Source of the DNA: Aureococcus anophagefferens
Taxonomy: Eukaryota; Sar; Pelagophyceae; Pelagomonadales; Pelagomonadaceae
Assembly: GCF_000186865.1 (NCBI RefSeq)
Contig: NW_008705567.1
Location: 496,583 to 560,582, forward strand
Direction of reading: 5' to 3'
DNA length: 64,000 nucleotides
Shown here piece after piece: positions 9,098 to 18,365 of this stretch. Below the pieces are notes generated by a model. That model was not told the origin of the DNA. It worked only from the letters and a program-made list of their open reading frames with translations, and did no database searches. How positions within the stretch are numbered: the first letter of the stretch is position 1; every line of letters starts with the position of its first letter. A program made the translations under genes and the position numbers.

Positions 9098-10501
9098 ATG
9101 GGCGCCGCCGCGAGCGCCGGGGCGCCGGAGTTCCCGGAGCAGCTGGACAAGGAGCAGGCGCGGGCGTTCGTCGGCGAGCAGGCCTGGGACCTGCAAAAGT
9201 ACAACGACATGGCCGACGACCGGGGCTTCGTCTCCCGGGCCGCCATCGTCGCGCTCGGCGACGACGACGAGCAGGACATGGGCGACATCGCGGCGACGGT
9301 GCAGCGCGACGGCATCTTCTTCAGCTTCGAGAAGTTCGACGCCGACGCGTCCGGCGGCCTCACGTACGACGAGTTTGGGATGGCGGCCAAGGCCCTCGGC
9401 TACCACATCGACCCGGGCCACCTCGACGAGCTCTGCGCGGGTATTGATGTGACGAAGGACGGCATCATCGACGAGGAGGAGTTCGTCAAGTGGATCGCGA
9501 CCCAGGTGCCCAAGTCGCCGCGGCCGCTGCCCGACGGCCTCGACGCGACCAAGCCGGGCATCATCTACGAGCACCTGGGCAACGCGGGCGCGCAGAGCGG
9601 CTACGGCGCGGCGCTCCACATCCTCAAGAAGCGGCCCGCGGCGGCCAGCGACAAGATGCCCGGCGAGGGCAAGGGGTCGCCCTGGATGCCGCTCCACTAC
9701 GTGCTCACGCAGGAGGCGCGGGAGGACGGCGCGGCGACGGAGGCCGCGCAGGCGGCCGCGCGCGCGCGGCGCCTCGTCGCCGAGCCCGTCATCATGGCCA
9801 TCCTCAAGGCCTACGCGCCGGCGGCGTCCCAGCGCTGCATGGAGGGCGTCCGCTTCCCCAAGGGCCACCTGCCCCTCGAGCTCGCGATCATCCGGGGCTG
9901 GAAAAGCGAGCGAAATTCCCAACTTCAAAGGCTCCTATCTCGACCGTTTTCCACTCGTTTCGGCTGATTTTTGGACGAGCGATCATCTCTCGGAACGGTC
10001 TCGAAGCGTGGATGCTTTTTCCGGAACGCACGCGCGCAGAACACTCACGTTGAAGCGAATTTGAATCACTTTTTTCCTGCCCAGGCGATCATCCGCGGCT
10101 GGAGTCTCGCCGTCGTCGAGGCCCTCGCGAAGACGTACCCCGAGGCCGTCCAGGTCCTCGACGCGGCGAGCGATAAGCTCCAGAAGTCCATCGACAAGAA
10201 GGAGCCCCTGAAAAACATCAAGGGCATGCGCTACACGCGCCAGATCGCGGAGGCGAGCCACGCGGACGACGACATTTTGGTGCTCCTCCCGAAGCCCAAG
10301 TGGGAGGACGGCAAGGTCGTCTGGACGTCGGGCCAGGCCATCGCCGACGCCGCCGCCGAGAAGGCGAAGAAGAAGGCGGAGAAGGAGGCGAAGAAGCAGG
10401 CGAAGCTCGACGCGAAGAAGAAGAAGGAGGCGGAGAAGCGCGCGAAGAGGGTGGCCGCCGAGGCCGCCAAGGCGGAGAAGGCCGCCGCGGCCGCCGCCTA
10501 G
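9098..10501 (+). CDS. EF-hand protein with ankyrin-like C-terminal region
   Basis: Two exons give 400 residues. Two canonical EF-hand loops are present: DADASGGLTYDE at about residues 88-99 and DVTKDGIIDEEE at about 125-136, so calcium binding is likely. The middle region has helix-turn-helix stretches (YGAALHILKKRP, MPLHYVLTQEAR, LPLELAIIRGWSLAVVEALA) that resemble ankyrin-type repeats. The C-terminus is a long Lys/Glu/Ala helix (EKAKKKAEKEAKKQAK), probably a coiled coil or single alpha-helix. MGAAASAG at the N-terminus fits an N-myristoylation signal (G2, S6), which would place the protein at membranes. Exon joining at CTC|GCG ATC ATC CGC restores the frame. Partner unknown. Confidence 0.7.
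9892..10084 (+). mobile_element. Introner, family B (193 bp), sense, altered left end
   Basis: Duplication gcgatcat at 9884-9891 and 10085-10092. Intron 9884-10084, GC-AG, phase 0. The left end reads CCGGGGCTGGAAAAG instead of CTGGGCAGGAAAAG and resembles the flanking exon CCGCGGCTGG. Confidence 0.88.
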
Positions 10502-10660
10502 GCGCGGCCGCTGTAACGCACCCGGGCGCGGGGCCGCGAGACGCGGCCCCGCCGCGACCGCCGCGACCAAGGCGAGCGGATCTTCAAGCAAGGGCGCCGA
10601 GGCGGCTCCATGATCGATTGAAGGCGACGATGCAGTCTCCGCAGCGATCGATCGAGAACG

Positions 10661-10680
10661 ATGGCGGGCAGCACCCTCAC

Positions 10681-10712
<32 letters not shown>

Positions 10713-12621
10713 ATGCCGCCTGGGTCCCGCCGAACGCGACGGCGCGGCCCATCTGGCACCTCGGCGGCCTCGACAACGCGCCGGGCTACGTCGGCGACGC
10801 CAACGGCATGATGCTCCGCGGCGGGCTCTACCACGTCGCCTGGCAGTGCTTCCTCAAGGAGGGCGAGCGCATGCGCTGGTGCCACAGCGCGTCCCGGGAC
10901 CTCGTCCGCTGGTGGCCCCTGCCGCCGATGACGCAGCCCGGCGCGGAGAGCGGCGGCGTCGCGCAGCTCGCCGACGGCGACGTCATCGCCATTTACAACG
11001 AGATCGGCGGCGGCGGCCACTGGCAGTCGCGGCCAGCGTCCTGTGGCCGTGACGACTTTTTGAGAGATTTTGGGTGGGAAAACAATGAGAAATCGTCACC
11101 GTCATCCTTGGCAGGTCGCGGCCGCTGAACCGCAGCGACCCGCTGCTCACCCACTGGACGTCGACGCTGCCCGACGGCGCGCCCTGCGGCCGGACGGGCG
11201 CGCCCGCGTGCGTCGCGACGCCCGGCATCCCCGGCACGGACCTGTCCCAGGCGTTCCTCGACGGCTCGGGCGACGGCAAGTGGCGCGTCGTCGCCAACGA
11301 GCCCGCGTCCGGCGGCGCCACGGGCGCCGCGCGGCTCGTCGCGACGACGAACTTCTCGAGCTTCGCGGACGAGGGCGTCTTCCACCGCTACGCATGGACG
11401 CGCTGCGTCGCGCTCCCGGCGCTCTGCGGCTTCGGGCCCTACCCGCGCGACCCCAACGCCATGGCGATCCCCGGCACGAACGTCACCGTCTTCTACGGCA
11501 TGCAGAAGACCTGCGACTTCTCGGGGCGCGAGTTCTACGCGCTGGGCACGTACGAGAACGCGTCGTTCGCGCTGCTCGACGTCCGGTCGGACTACGCGTC
11601 GAACGTCTTCGACGGCGGCGAGGGCTACGCGGCCATGCACCTCTACGACGCCGCGAAGGACCGCCTCGTGTGGATCCCCGCGGTCATCGAGGCGGACCGC
11701 GACCCCTGCGCGGCGGATCACGGCTCGGGCTTCTGGGAAGATTGGGCGATGACGCGGGCGATCGGAAGCGGGTGGTTCGGCACGCTCGGCCTCCCCCGCG
11801 AGGTCTGGCTCGCGGACGACTCGGCCTTCCTCCCCGGGCCGGCGCGCTACCTCCGGACGCCGCCGCTCCCCGAGCTCGCGGGCCTCGCCGTCGGGCCGAC
11901 GGAGCGCGCCGCGGGCGTCGCGCTCGACGCGGCCGCGCCCTTCTCGGCGGCGCTCGCCGGCGCGTCCCTGCGCGCGACGGCGGTCTTCGAAGACCTCGAT
12001 CCGGGCTTCGACGTCGGCCTCGTCGTGCTCAAGCGGGGCGACGAGTTCACGCGCGTCGGCCTCCGCGACGCGTCGCTCCTACAGGACGTGGACCTCTGGG
12101 ACGAGACGAACGGCGACAGCGCCTCCTTCGCGAACTCGACGCTCGCGCGCTGCCGCGGCGCGTGCGGCGCCGACGCGTCCTGCGCGGCCTGGACGTTCAC
12201 GGCCGGGGGCCTCTGCCGCTTCAAGGCCTTCGCGGCGACGGCGCTCCAGATGCCCTGCGGCCGCCACGCGCCCGCCTTCGAGCCCTTCCGCAACGGGTCG
12301 ACGTCGGGCTTCAAGGCCGCCGCCGCGTCGCTCTACGTCGACCGGTCGAACTCGACGCGCGACGCGGCCGCGCCCGCGTTCGCCTACGCGAAGACGCTGT
12401 TCCTACCGCCGGGCGCCGCGCGGCTCAAGCTCGACGTCTTCCTCGACGGCTCCATCCTCGAGGCCTTCGCCGACGAGGGGCGGGCCGTCGTCACGGCGCG
12501 GCTCTACCCGACGCAGCCCGACGCGAACGAGCTCGGCGCCTACGCCGCGGCGCCGGCGACGCTCGCGTCCTTCGAGGCCGTCGCGCTCGGGCCCGCGCGC
12601 CTCGCCGCGCCGCCGCTCTAG
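10661..12621 (+). CDS. Glycoside hydrolase family 32 enzyme with inserted PAN-like module
   Basis: Joined exons give 623 residues with an N-terminal secretion signal. GH32 hallmarks appear in order: YVGDANGMML (the N-D-P-N-G-like nucleophile box, Asp near residue 46), YPRDPNAM (the RDP transition-state box), DHGSGFWEDWAM, LPREVWL, and the C-terminal beta-sandwich signature LDVFLDGSILEAFADEGRAV. The family hydrolyses beta-fructosides (invertase, inulinase, levanase). The acid/base Glu is not obvious; EGYAAMHLYD is a candidate. Between the two halves of the sandwich lies a Cys-rich insertion (CRGACGADASCAAWTF ... CRFKAF ... PCG) of PAN/apple type. The enzyme is probably secreted. Its stop codon overlaps that of the convergent dehydrogenase. 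Confidence 0.78.
11034..11114 (+). mobile_element. Introner, family C (81 bp)
   Basis: Exact duplication gtcgcggc at 11026-11033 and 11115-11122. Intron 11026-11114, GT-AG, phase 2 (CA|G TCG CGG CCG). Internal arms GTGACGA...TCGTCAC form a hairpin. Confidence 0.88.
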
Positions 12622-13907
12622 AGCCCGTTACAGCAGTGGGCGAGGGGCGCGCCCGCGACGCCCAGGGCGAGGTTCGCCGCCGCGAGCTCGGCCATCGCGC
12701 GGCGCGCGCCCGTTGTCGCGGAGCCGCGGTGCGGCGTCCAGACGACCTTCGCGTGGCCGCGGAGCGCGTGGCCCGGCGGGAGCGGCTCCGGCGACGACAC
12801 GTCGAGCCCCGCGCGCGCGAGGCCGCCGGGCCCGTCGAGCGCCGCGAGGAGCGCGGCCTGGTCGACGACGCCGCCGCGCGACACGTTGACGAGCACGGAC
12901 CCGTCGCGCATGAGCGGCAGCGTCGCCGCGCCGAGGAGCCCCGCCGTCGCCGGCGTCAGCGGGCAGACGACGACGACGAAGTCGCAGCGCGGGAGCAGGT
13001 CCGCGAGCCGCGGGACCCACGTCGCCTTGAGCTCGCGCTCGACGGCCTCGGGCCGCCGCGTCCGGTTGAAGTAGAGCGTCTCCATCTTGAAGCCGAGCGC
13101 GCGCCGCGCGACCTCGCCGCCGATGCTCCCCATGCCGACGACGCCCAGCGTCTTGCCCGCGACGTCGCAGCCGAGGAAGGCCATGTTGTCGTAGGCGACG
13201 AAGGCGGGCGACCGCGCGTACGCGTCGCACTCGGGGACGCGCCGCGCGCACGCGAGCAGGAGGGCCCAGGCGAGGTCCGCCGTCGCGTCCGCGAGCACGC
13301 CCGGCGTGTGGCCGACCTTCACGCCGCGCCGCGCGCAGGCCTCGAGGTCCACGTGGTTCACGCCGACGCCGTAGTTCGACACGACCCTCAGCTTCGGCCC
13401 GAGCTTCTCGAGGAGCGCGTCGGACACGTGCGCGTGGGTCACGGTGAGCGCGCCGACGCAGTCGCCCGCCGCGATCGCCTCCTCGTAGGGCACGAGCACC
13501 GCGCCGTCCGGGAGCGCCGCGCGGAGGATCGGCTCGAAGTCCGGGTCGACGTCGCCGAGCGTGCCCTCGTAGCCCGCGCCCGTGCCGTCGGCGGCGCCGC
13601 CGTCCGTCGTCGACCCGCAGAGCACGGCGATGCGCGGCGGCGGCGGCGGCGCCTCGAGGCGCTCGAAGCCGTCGGCGACGTCGAGCACGCGCTCGATGTC
13701 GGCGGCGAGCTCCGCGATCTGGCCGAGCACGGCGGCGTTTCTACCGCCGACGCCGGCGTCCTCCGCGCTCGGCAGCTCCCGGGCGACGGCGAGGATCGCC
13801 TCCAGGTTCGCCCGCGTCGACGGGTCGAGGGCGGCGTCCGCATCGGGCGCCGCGCTCATCGCGGAAGAGCTTCGAAGCGCGCTTGAAGCCGAGAAGCCCC
13901 ACGGCAT
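12618..13907 (-). CDS. D-isomer-specific 2-hydroxyacid dehydrogenase
   Basis: 429 residues, uninterrupted. The NAD(P)-binding Rossmann box is LGVVGMGSIGGEVARRAL. Substrate and catalytic motifs follow the family order: SNYGVGVNHVDL, VNVSRGGVVDQ (catalytic Arg), LDVSSPEPLP (Glu) and VVWTPHRGSAT (His). The closest functional classes are glyoxylate/hydroxypyruvate reductases, which act in photorespiration or serine metabolism, but phosphoglycerate or other 2-hydroxyacid substrates cannot be excluded. The ~85-residue N-terminal extension is helical; the ATG at 13859 is an alternative start. No targeting peptide is evident. The stop codon shares bases with the stop of the GH32 gene on the other strand. 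Confidence 0.85.
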   Translation of the reverse strand: MPWGFSASSALRSSSAMSAAPDADAALDPSTRANLEAILAVARELPSAEDAGVGGRNAAVLGQIAELAADIERVLDVADGFERLEAPPPPPRIAVLCGSTTDGGAADGTGAGYEGTLGDVDPDFEPILRAALPDGAVLVPYEEAIAAGDCVGALTVTHAHVSDALLEKLGPKLRVVSNYGVGVNHVDLEACARRGVKVGHTPGVLADATADLAWALLLACARRVPECDAYARSPAFVAYDNMAFLGCDVAGKTLGVVGMGSIGGEVARRALGFKMETLYFNRTRRPEAVERELKATWVPRLADLLPRCDFVVVVCPLTPATAGLLGAATLPLMRDGSVLVNVSRGGVVDQAALLAALDGPGGLARAGLDVSSPEPLPPGHALRGHAKVVWTPHRGSATTGARRAMAELAAANLALGVAGAPLAHCCNGL

Positions 13908-13971
13908 GGTGATCGGTGCGGCCGAAGGTGCATCGCTTCCTAGCTCGCGAACGCCGCGCGGCGCCGCGCGT

Positions 13972-14857
13972 TCAGTCGGGCTCCTCGAGCCAGCGCGCGG
14001 AGCGGACGGCGGCCTTCATGGACTCGGCGAACTCGGCGTAGTCGTCGGCCTTGTGGACGATGTCGAGGAACTCCTCGGCCTTCGCGCGCCGGTCGCCGTC
14101 GCCGCTGTTCAGGTCGCGGCGCAGCTCGTCGGCGAAGTCGTCCGGCGTCGTGCCCAACACAGCCACGAGGTGGTTGCCGCAGACGCGCTCGAAGAGCTCC
14201 CGGTACTCCGCGTGGAGCGCCGCGTGGGAGTGCGCCTGTGTGGAAACCAACCACTGGTTTGGGTGGTCCCCACCAAACTTGAGAATTCTCTAGCTCGGTC
14301 AAATCGAAGTCGATTCGGCTGATTTTTGGACGGATCGATCGCTCTCGTCGAGTTCTCGAAGCCCAGCCGAAGAGCTTGTGTCAAAACATTCGAATACGCT
14401 CACATTGAAGTCGGGTTGAAGATTTGGTTTCCACACAGGCATGCGCGTGCTCGTCGACGTCCGGGTCGAACTCGCGGTAGTGGCGGCTCTCGAAGTCGAA
14501 GAGCTCCATCATGTCCGGGTCGTCGTACTGCTTCCAGTAGTCATTCCAGTAGGCCAGCGCCGCCGCGACGCGCTCGCGCGTCCGGCCCCGCCGCGGGTGG
14601 AAGCGGTGCGCGGGGCAGCCCACGGGGGCCTCGGCCGCCGCGGCGTCGTCGCTCATTTTGGCCTCGCCGCCGTCGCGCTTGCGTTCGGCGCCGGGCGGGC
14701 TCCAGCTCCAGCGCGCGCCCGGGTCCGGCGCCTCGGCGTCCTTCGACGCCGCGGCCTCGCGGCGCTTCTGGAAGGCCGCCTCGGAGCGGTCCCGCTCGTC
14801 CGCCTTGGCGCACTCGGAGTCGATGCGCGCCATGGCGAGGCGCGTCGCGAAGGACAT
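13972..14857 (-). CDS. Small BART-like helical protein
   Basis: Two exons give 224 residues. The second half, from FDFESRHYREFDPDVDEHAH to FAESMKAAVRS, is all-helical, with FxF, an acidic D-x-D-E turn and EYRELFERV resembling the ARL2-binding (BART) domain, including the final 'DYAEFAESM' that mimics the DFxxFK element. BART proteins bind GTP-loaded ARL2/ARL3 small GTPases in trafficking and ciliary contexts. The N-terminal 100 residues are basic and low in complexity. The family assignment rests on spacing of hydrophobic residues and is tentative. Splicing out the introner joins DEH to AHSHAAL in frame. Confidence 0.45.
14236..14438 (-). mobile_element. Introner, family A (203 bp), antisense
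   Basis: Duplication decayed: gagtgcgc at 14228-14235 versus gcatgcgc at 14439-14446. In gene sense the donor copy is GCGCATGC, so the intron 14236-14446 is GC-AG, phase 0. Both terminal repeats intact. Confidence 0.88.
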
Positions 14858-14997
14858 GGGTCACAAGAGGTGCGCGCTCTCACAGGCGGGGCAGCTCAAT
14901 GCAGCCCCATCTCTTGGTAAACAAAATCAAATGTTGCAGTGCATCGTCGGCCGCGACTGGGCAGCCACGATGTGATGCGGCGCCGAGCATCCGCGTG

Positions 14998-16192
14998 ATG
15001 CGGCGCGCGGTCGCGGCGCTGCTCGCCGCGCGCGTCGTCGTCGCGGCGCGCCCGTTCTGCCGCAACGGCATCCGCGCCGGCGACGCCTACTGCTGCGCCA
15101 AGTCCTGCAAGGTCTGCGGCGGCGACGGCTGCGGGAGCCGCAAAGGCGGCGTGCGCATGTGCTGCACCGACGGCCCGCGGCACCGGCGCCGGCCCTGCCA
15201 GCACTCGCGCGAGGTCGGCTGCGTCATCCCGCCGAACGCGACGGCCGCCGCGCGCCCGGCGCCGGCGCCGCCGCCGGCGCCGCCGTGCCCGTTCGCGCGC
15301 GACGGGAGCGCCGAGGACTGCCGGTCCTGGCTCTGCCGCCCGGCGAGCGGCGGCGCCTGCCGCCGCGCGCCGGACTGGCTCGACGCCAAGATCGTCGGCG
15401 TCGGCTGGAAGAAGAGCGGCACGACGAGCCTGCAGGCCGCGTTCCAGAGGCTCCACCTCGAGCCCGAGTGCCAGTGCGGCTCGCTGAGCGCGCTGAGCCG
15501 GCACAAGGCGACGCAGGACTCCCGCTTCTCCTGGAACGTGTCCCTCGTCGCGGCCGCGGCGCGGAGATGGCCCGGCGCCAAGTTCGTGCTCACGTACCGC
15601 GAGCCGCGCGCGTGGAACGCGTCGGTGGCGCACTGGACGACGGTCGTCAAGCCCTGGGCCGCGGCCCAGTACGCGCGGCTCATGGGCCGCGGCGCGATGC
15701 CCGGGTCCGCGGCGTTCCTCGCGGCCTACGAGGCGCACGCCTGTGTGGAAACCAACCACTGGTTTGGGTGGTCCTGACCAAACTTGAGAATTCTCTAGCT
15801 CGGTCACATCGAAGCCGATTCGGCTGATTTTTGGACGGATCGATCGCTCTCGTCGAGTTCTCGAAGCCCAGCCGAAGAACTTGTGTCAAAACATTCGAAT
15901 ACGCTCAGATTGAAGTCGGGTTGAAGATTTGGTTTCCACACAGGCGCACGCGGCGGACGTCCGCGCGCTCTTCGCGGAGTCGCCGGAGCGGCTGCTCGTC
16001 CTCGACACCGACGGCGACCGGCGGGCGACCATGCGCGCCTTCTGCGCCTTCGTGGACCCGGCCCTCCTCGCGCGGCCCGAGTGCGCGGCGCCCTTCCCCT
16101 GGCGCAACTTCAACTGCGCGCGGCGGTCGCGCCGCGACGACGCGACGTGCGACGCGAACTACGCCGCGGCCCGGGGGCGCGTAGGGCGCTAG
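14998..16192 (+). CDS. Secretory sulfotransferase with Cys-rich N-terminal module
   Basis: Two exons, 327 residues. An N-terminal hydrophobic leader (VAALLAARVVVAARPF) suggests entry into the secretory pathway. It is followed by a Cys-rich module (YCCAKSCKVCGGDGCGS, MCCTDGP) and a Pro-rich linker. The catalytic domain starts with VGVGWKKSGTTSLQAAF, the 5'-phosphosulfate-binding loop (PAPS P-loop) near residue 136, and FVLTYREPRAWNASVAHW, the 3'-phosphate-binding strand/helix near residue 195. Such enzymes transfer sulfate from PAPS to glycans, proteins or small alcohols in the Golgi; the acceptor is not predictable. The frame across the introner reads AAYE|AHAADVRALF. Confidence 0.75.
15741..15943 (+). 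mobile_element. Introner, family A (203 bp), sense
   Basis: Exact duplication gcgcacgc at 15733-15740 and 15944-15951. Intron 15733-15943, GC-AG, phase 0. Nearly identical to the copy at 14236 about 1.5 kb away, but in a different gene and at an unrelated target. Confidence 0.93.
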
Positions 16193-16379
16193 CGGCCGTG
16201 TGGCATCGTCCACCTCGTCGTCCGGCGAGCTGCTGCGTTTGCGGCGACTCGAAACCCCAGGCGAAACCCCCGGCCAACTCTAAAAAAATAAACTTGAAGC
16301 GCGGCCGAAGGACCCGAGTGCCGCCGCAGCCCGATGTCCCCGGCCCGCGCCGAGAAGCCTCGCGCGTGATCGCCGCGCC

Positions 16380-17114
16380 ATGGCCCTCCGCGCGCCGAAG
16401 AAGAAGGCGTCGAGCGTGGGCGCCCTCAAGGCGGCCCTGGCGTCCGTCGCCAAACGGCCGTCGACGCTGGAGAAGCTCTGCGGCAGGAAGACGCTGTCGG
16501 CGTCCCAGGCGGCGACCGCGCAGCGCCTCATGGAGCGCGCGCAGCCCATGCCGTCCGCGGGCCGGGCGTCGATGGCCCTCGTCGTCAACGACTTCGCCGC
16601 CGCCGAGGACTGGCAGCTCTCCGTCGCGCGCGGCGAGGAGGTCGCGGTGTTGGACAAGCTCGACGACGGCTGGTGGCTCGTGGACAAGTCGCGCGGCGCG
16701 GGCCGCGGGCCCTACGGCCTCGTGCCGGGCACCCACTGCTGCTGGAAGCTCCACGACGACGAGGGCGGCGCGCCGCCGCCGCCGCCGCCGCCCGCGCCCG
16801 CGTCGCCGCCGCCGGCCGCCGCGATCCGCATGCCGACGGCCGGCGCGCCCCGCCCCGCGCCGCCGGCGCCGGCCGCGTCGACGCCCGCGCCCGGGCCGGC
16901 CGCCAGGGACTACGACGACGCGGACCTCGAGGCGGCGTTCGCGTACCTGGACCTGCTCATCCACGGCGACCCCTTCTCCACGGGCCCGGCGCCGCCGCGC
17001 TTCAACGAGCTCTGCGCGTCGTCGTCGGAGTTCGCCGCGCGGGTCAAGGCGCACGCCGACGACTCGCGGCGCCGCGCGAGCGACGACGAGGACCCCCTCG
17101 GCGACCTCGGCTAA
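16380..17114 (+). CDS. SH3-domain protein
   Basis: 244 residues, no intron. An SH3 fold spans about residues 62-120: ALVVNDFAAAEDWQLSV, then RGEEVAVLDKLDDGWWLV and GPYGLVPGTHC, with the ALYDF-like, WW and G-x-VP signatures in order. A Pro/Ala-rich linker follows, and a helical C-terminal segment (DADLEAAFAYLDLLIHG) ends in an acidic tail. It is probably an adaptor that binds Pro-rich partners in actin or membrane trafficking. A related SH3 is encoded at 63179-64000. Confidence 0.7.
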   Translation: MALRAPKKKASSVGALKAALASVAKRPSTLEKLCGRKTLSASQAATAQRLMERAQPMPSAGRASMALVVNDFAAAEDWQLSVARGEEVAVLDKLDDGWWLVDKSRGAGRGPYGLVPGTHCCWKLHDDEGGAPPPPPPPAPASPPPAAAIRMPTAGAPRPAPPAPAASTPAPGPAARDYDDADLEAAFAYLDLLIHGDPFSTGPAPPRFNELCASSSEFAARVKAHADDSRRRASDDEDPLGDLG

Positions 17115-17166
17115 GAACGGAAGTGGCGAGTGCCGGGGGCTCGACCTCGGGCTCCAGACGCGCGCG

Positions 17167-18216
17167 CTAGAATTCGCCCTTACGGAGCTTCTGCGTGCGC
17201 CAGATGGGCGTGCCGTCGTGCGCGCCGCCGTCGCCGTCGAAGCCGTAGATCGCGCCCGTGAGGTCGAGGAACTCCGCGGGCGCGAGCTCCTCGGGCCGCT
17301 TCGTGGCGAACTGGTCCGGCAGCGTTGCCCCGTTGAGGATGCCCTTGAGCGACTGGCGGAGCATCTTCCGCCGCTGGCGGAACGCCGTCGTCACGACGGT
17401 CCGGAGCTTCCGCGGGTCCACGGGCAGGTCGACGCCGCCCTCGGGGAAGTCGATGGCGACGAGCGCGCTCGTGACCTTGGGCTGGGGGTAGAAGGCCGTG
17501 TGGGGGATCTTGAAGGCGATCTTCGGCTGCGCGTAGAGCTGGAAGACGACGCTGAGGATGCCGTAGTCCTTCGTCCGCGGCTTCGCGACGAGGCGGAGCG
17601 CGACCTCGTGCTGCATGGTCACGACGGCGCGGCTGACGGACGCGTGGTGGTCGCAGAGGCAGAAGAGGATCTGGGACGTGATGTAGTAGGGCAGGTTGCC
17701 GATGACGGACAGGCGCCCGCCGCGCGCGGCCGCGAGCTTCGTGTAGTCGACCGCGAGGACGTCGCTGTGGAGCACCGTGAAGGGCGCGGGGTAGGTCTGC
17801 TCCAGGAGCTCGACGGCGCGGCCGTCGATCTCGACGGCGACCATCTCGGGGTACTGGCGCAGGAGCAGGCGCGTCAGCGCGCCGAGCCCCGGCCCGAGCT
17901 CGACGACGCGGCGGCCCCGCTCGCTGTCGTCGCCCAAACTGTCGACGATCTTCGTCGCGTAGTTCTGGTCGCTCAGGTAGTTCTGGCCCAGGGACTGCTT
18001 CGGCCGGAACGTCCCCGACGGCAGCGTCGGCGGCCGGTCCGGGGCCGCGCCCTCGACGGTCGCGGGACGGGGCGCGAGGCGCGGCGCCCGCTTGACGCCG
18101 CCGAGGCGCGCGAGGAAGCTGTCGTTGGGGCGCCTCGTCGCGACGCAGCGCCGCGTCGACAGGCCCAGGGCCCCGCGCCGGGTGAGCGCTAGGAACAGCA
18201 TGAGCAAGCCCTTCAT
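17167..18216 (-). CDS. KsgA/Dim1 rRNA dimethyladenosine methyltransferase, probably organellar
   Basis: 349 residues. After an N-terminal extension of about 70 residues that begins with a hydrophobic leader (KGLLMLFLALTRRGALGLS), the core shows KQSLGQNYLSDQNYATKIV, the SAM-binding VVELGPGLGALTRLLL, acidic MVAVEIDGRA, catalytic NLPYYITSQ and the C-terminal FRQRRKMLRQSLKG. These are the signature motifs of enzymes that dimethylate two adjacent adenines at the 3' end of small-subunit rRNA. The leader plus basic stretch is compatible with a heterokont plastid or mitochondrial targeting peptide, so this is more likely the organellar copy than nuclear Dim1. Confidence 0.85.
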   Translation of the reverse strand: MKGLLMLFLALTRRGALGLSTRRCVATRRPNDSFLARLGGVKRAPRLAPRPATVEGAAPDRPPTLPSGTFRPKQSLGQNYLSDQNYATKIVDSLGDDSERGRRVVELGPGLGALTRLLLRQYPEMVAVEIDGRAVELLEQTYPAPFTVLHSDVLAVDYTKLAAARGGRLSVIGNLPYYITSQILFCLCDHHASVSRAVVTMQHEVALRLVAKPRTKDYGILSVVFQLYAQPKIAFKIPHTAFYPQPKVTSALVAIDFPEGGVDLPVDPRKLRTVVTTAFRQRRKMLRQSLKGILNGATLPDQFATKRPEELAPAEFLDLTGAIYGFDGDGGAHDGTPIWRTQKLRKGEF

Positions 18217-18365
18217 CGCTTTGCTCGTGCTCGCAGGCCTGTGCAGGGCAACACGAACCTCAAACCGCACCGTGTGGTTGACTTGAAGACCACTAAAAAA
18301 AAACATGTCGCCCTGCGACGCCACGTACATCACCCTGCCGCGCCGAGAAACGAAGACGAGGCGGC

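Noticed and set aside
15059..15190. Cys-rich segment of the sulfotransferase as a toxin
   Set aside because: The cysteine spacing fits a general extracellular module and it is fused to an enzyme; nothing else supports a toxin function.
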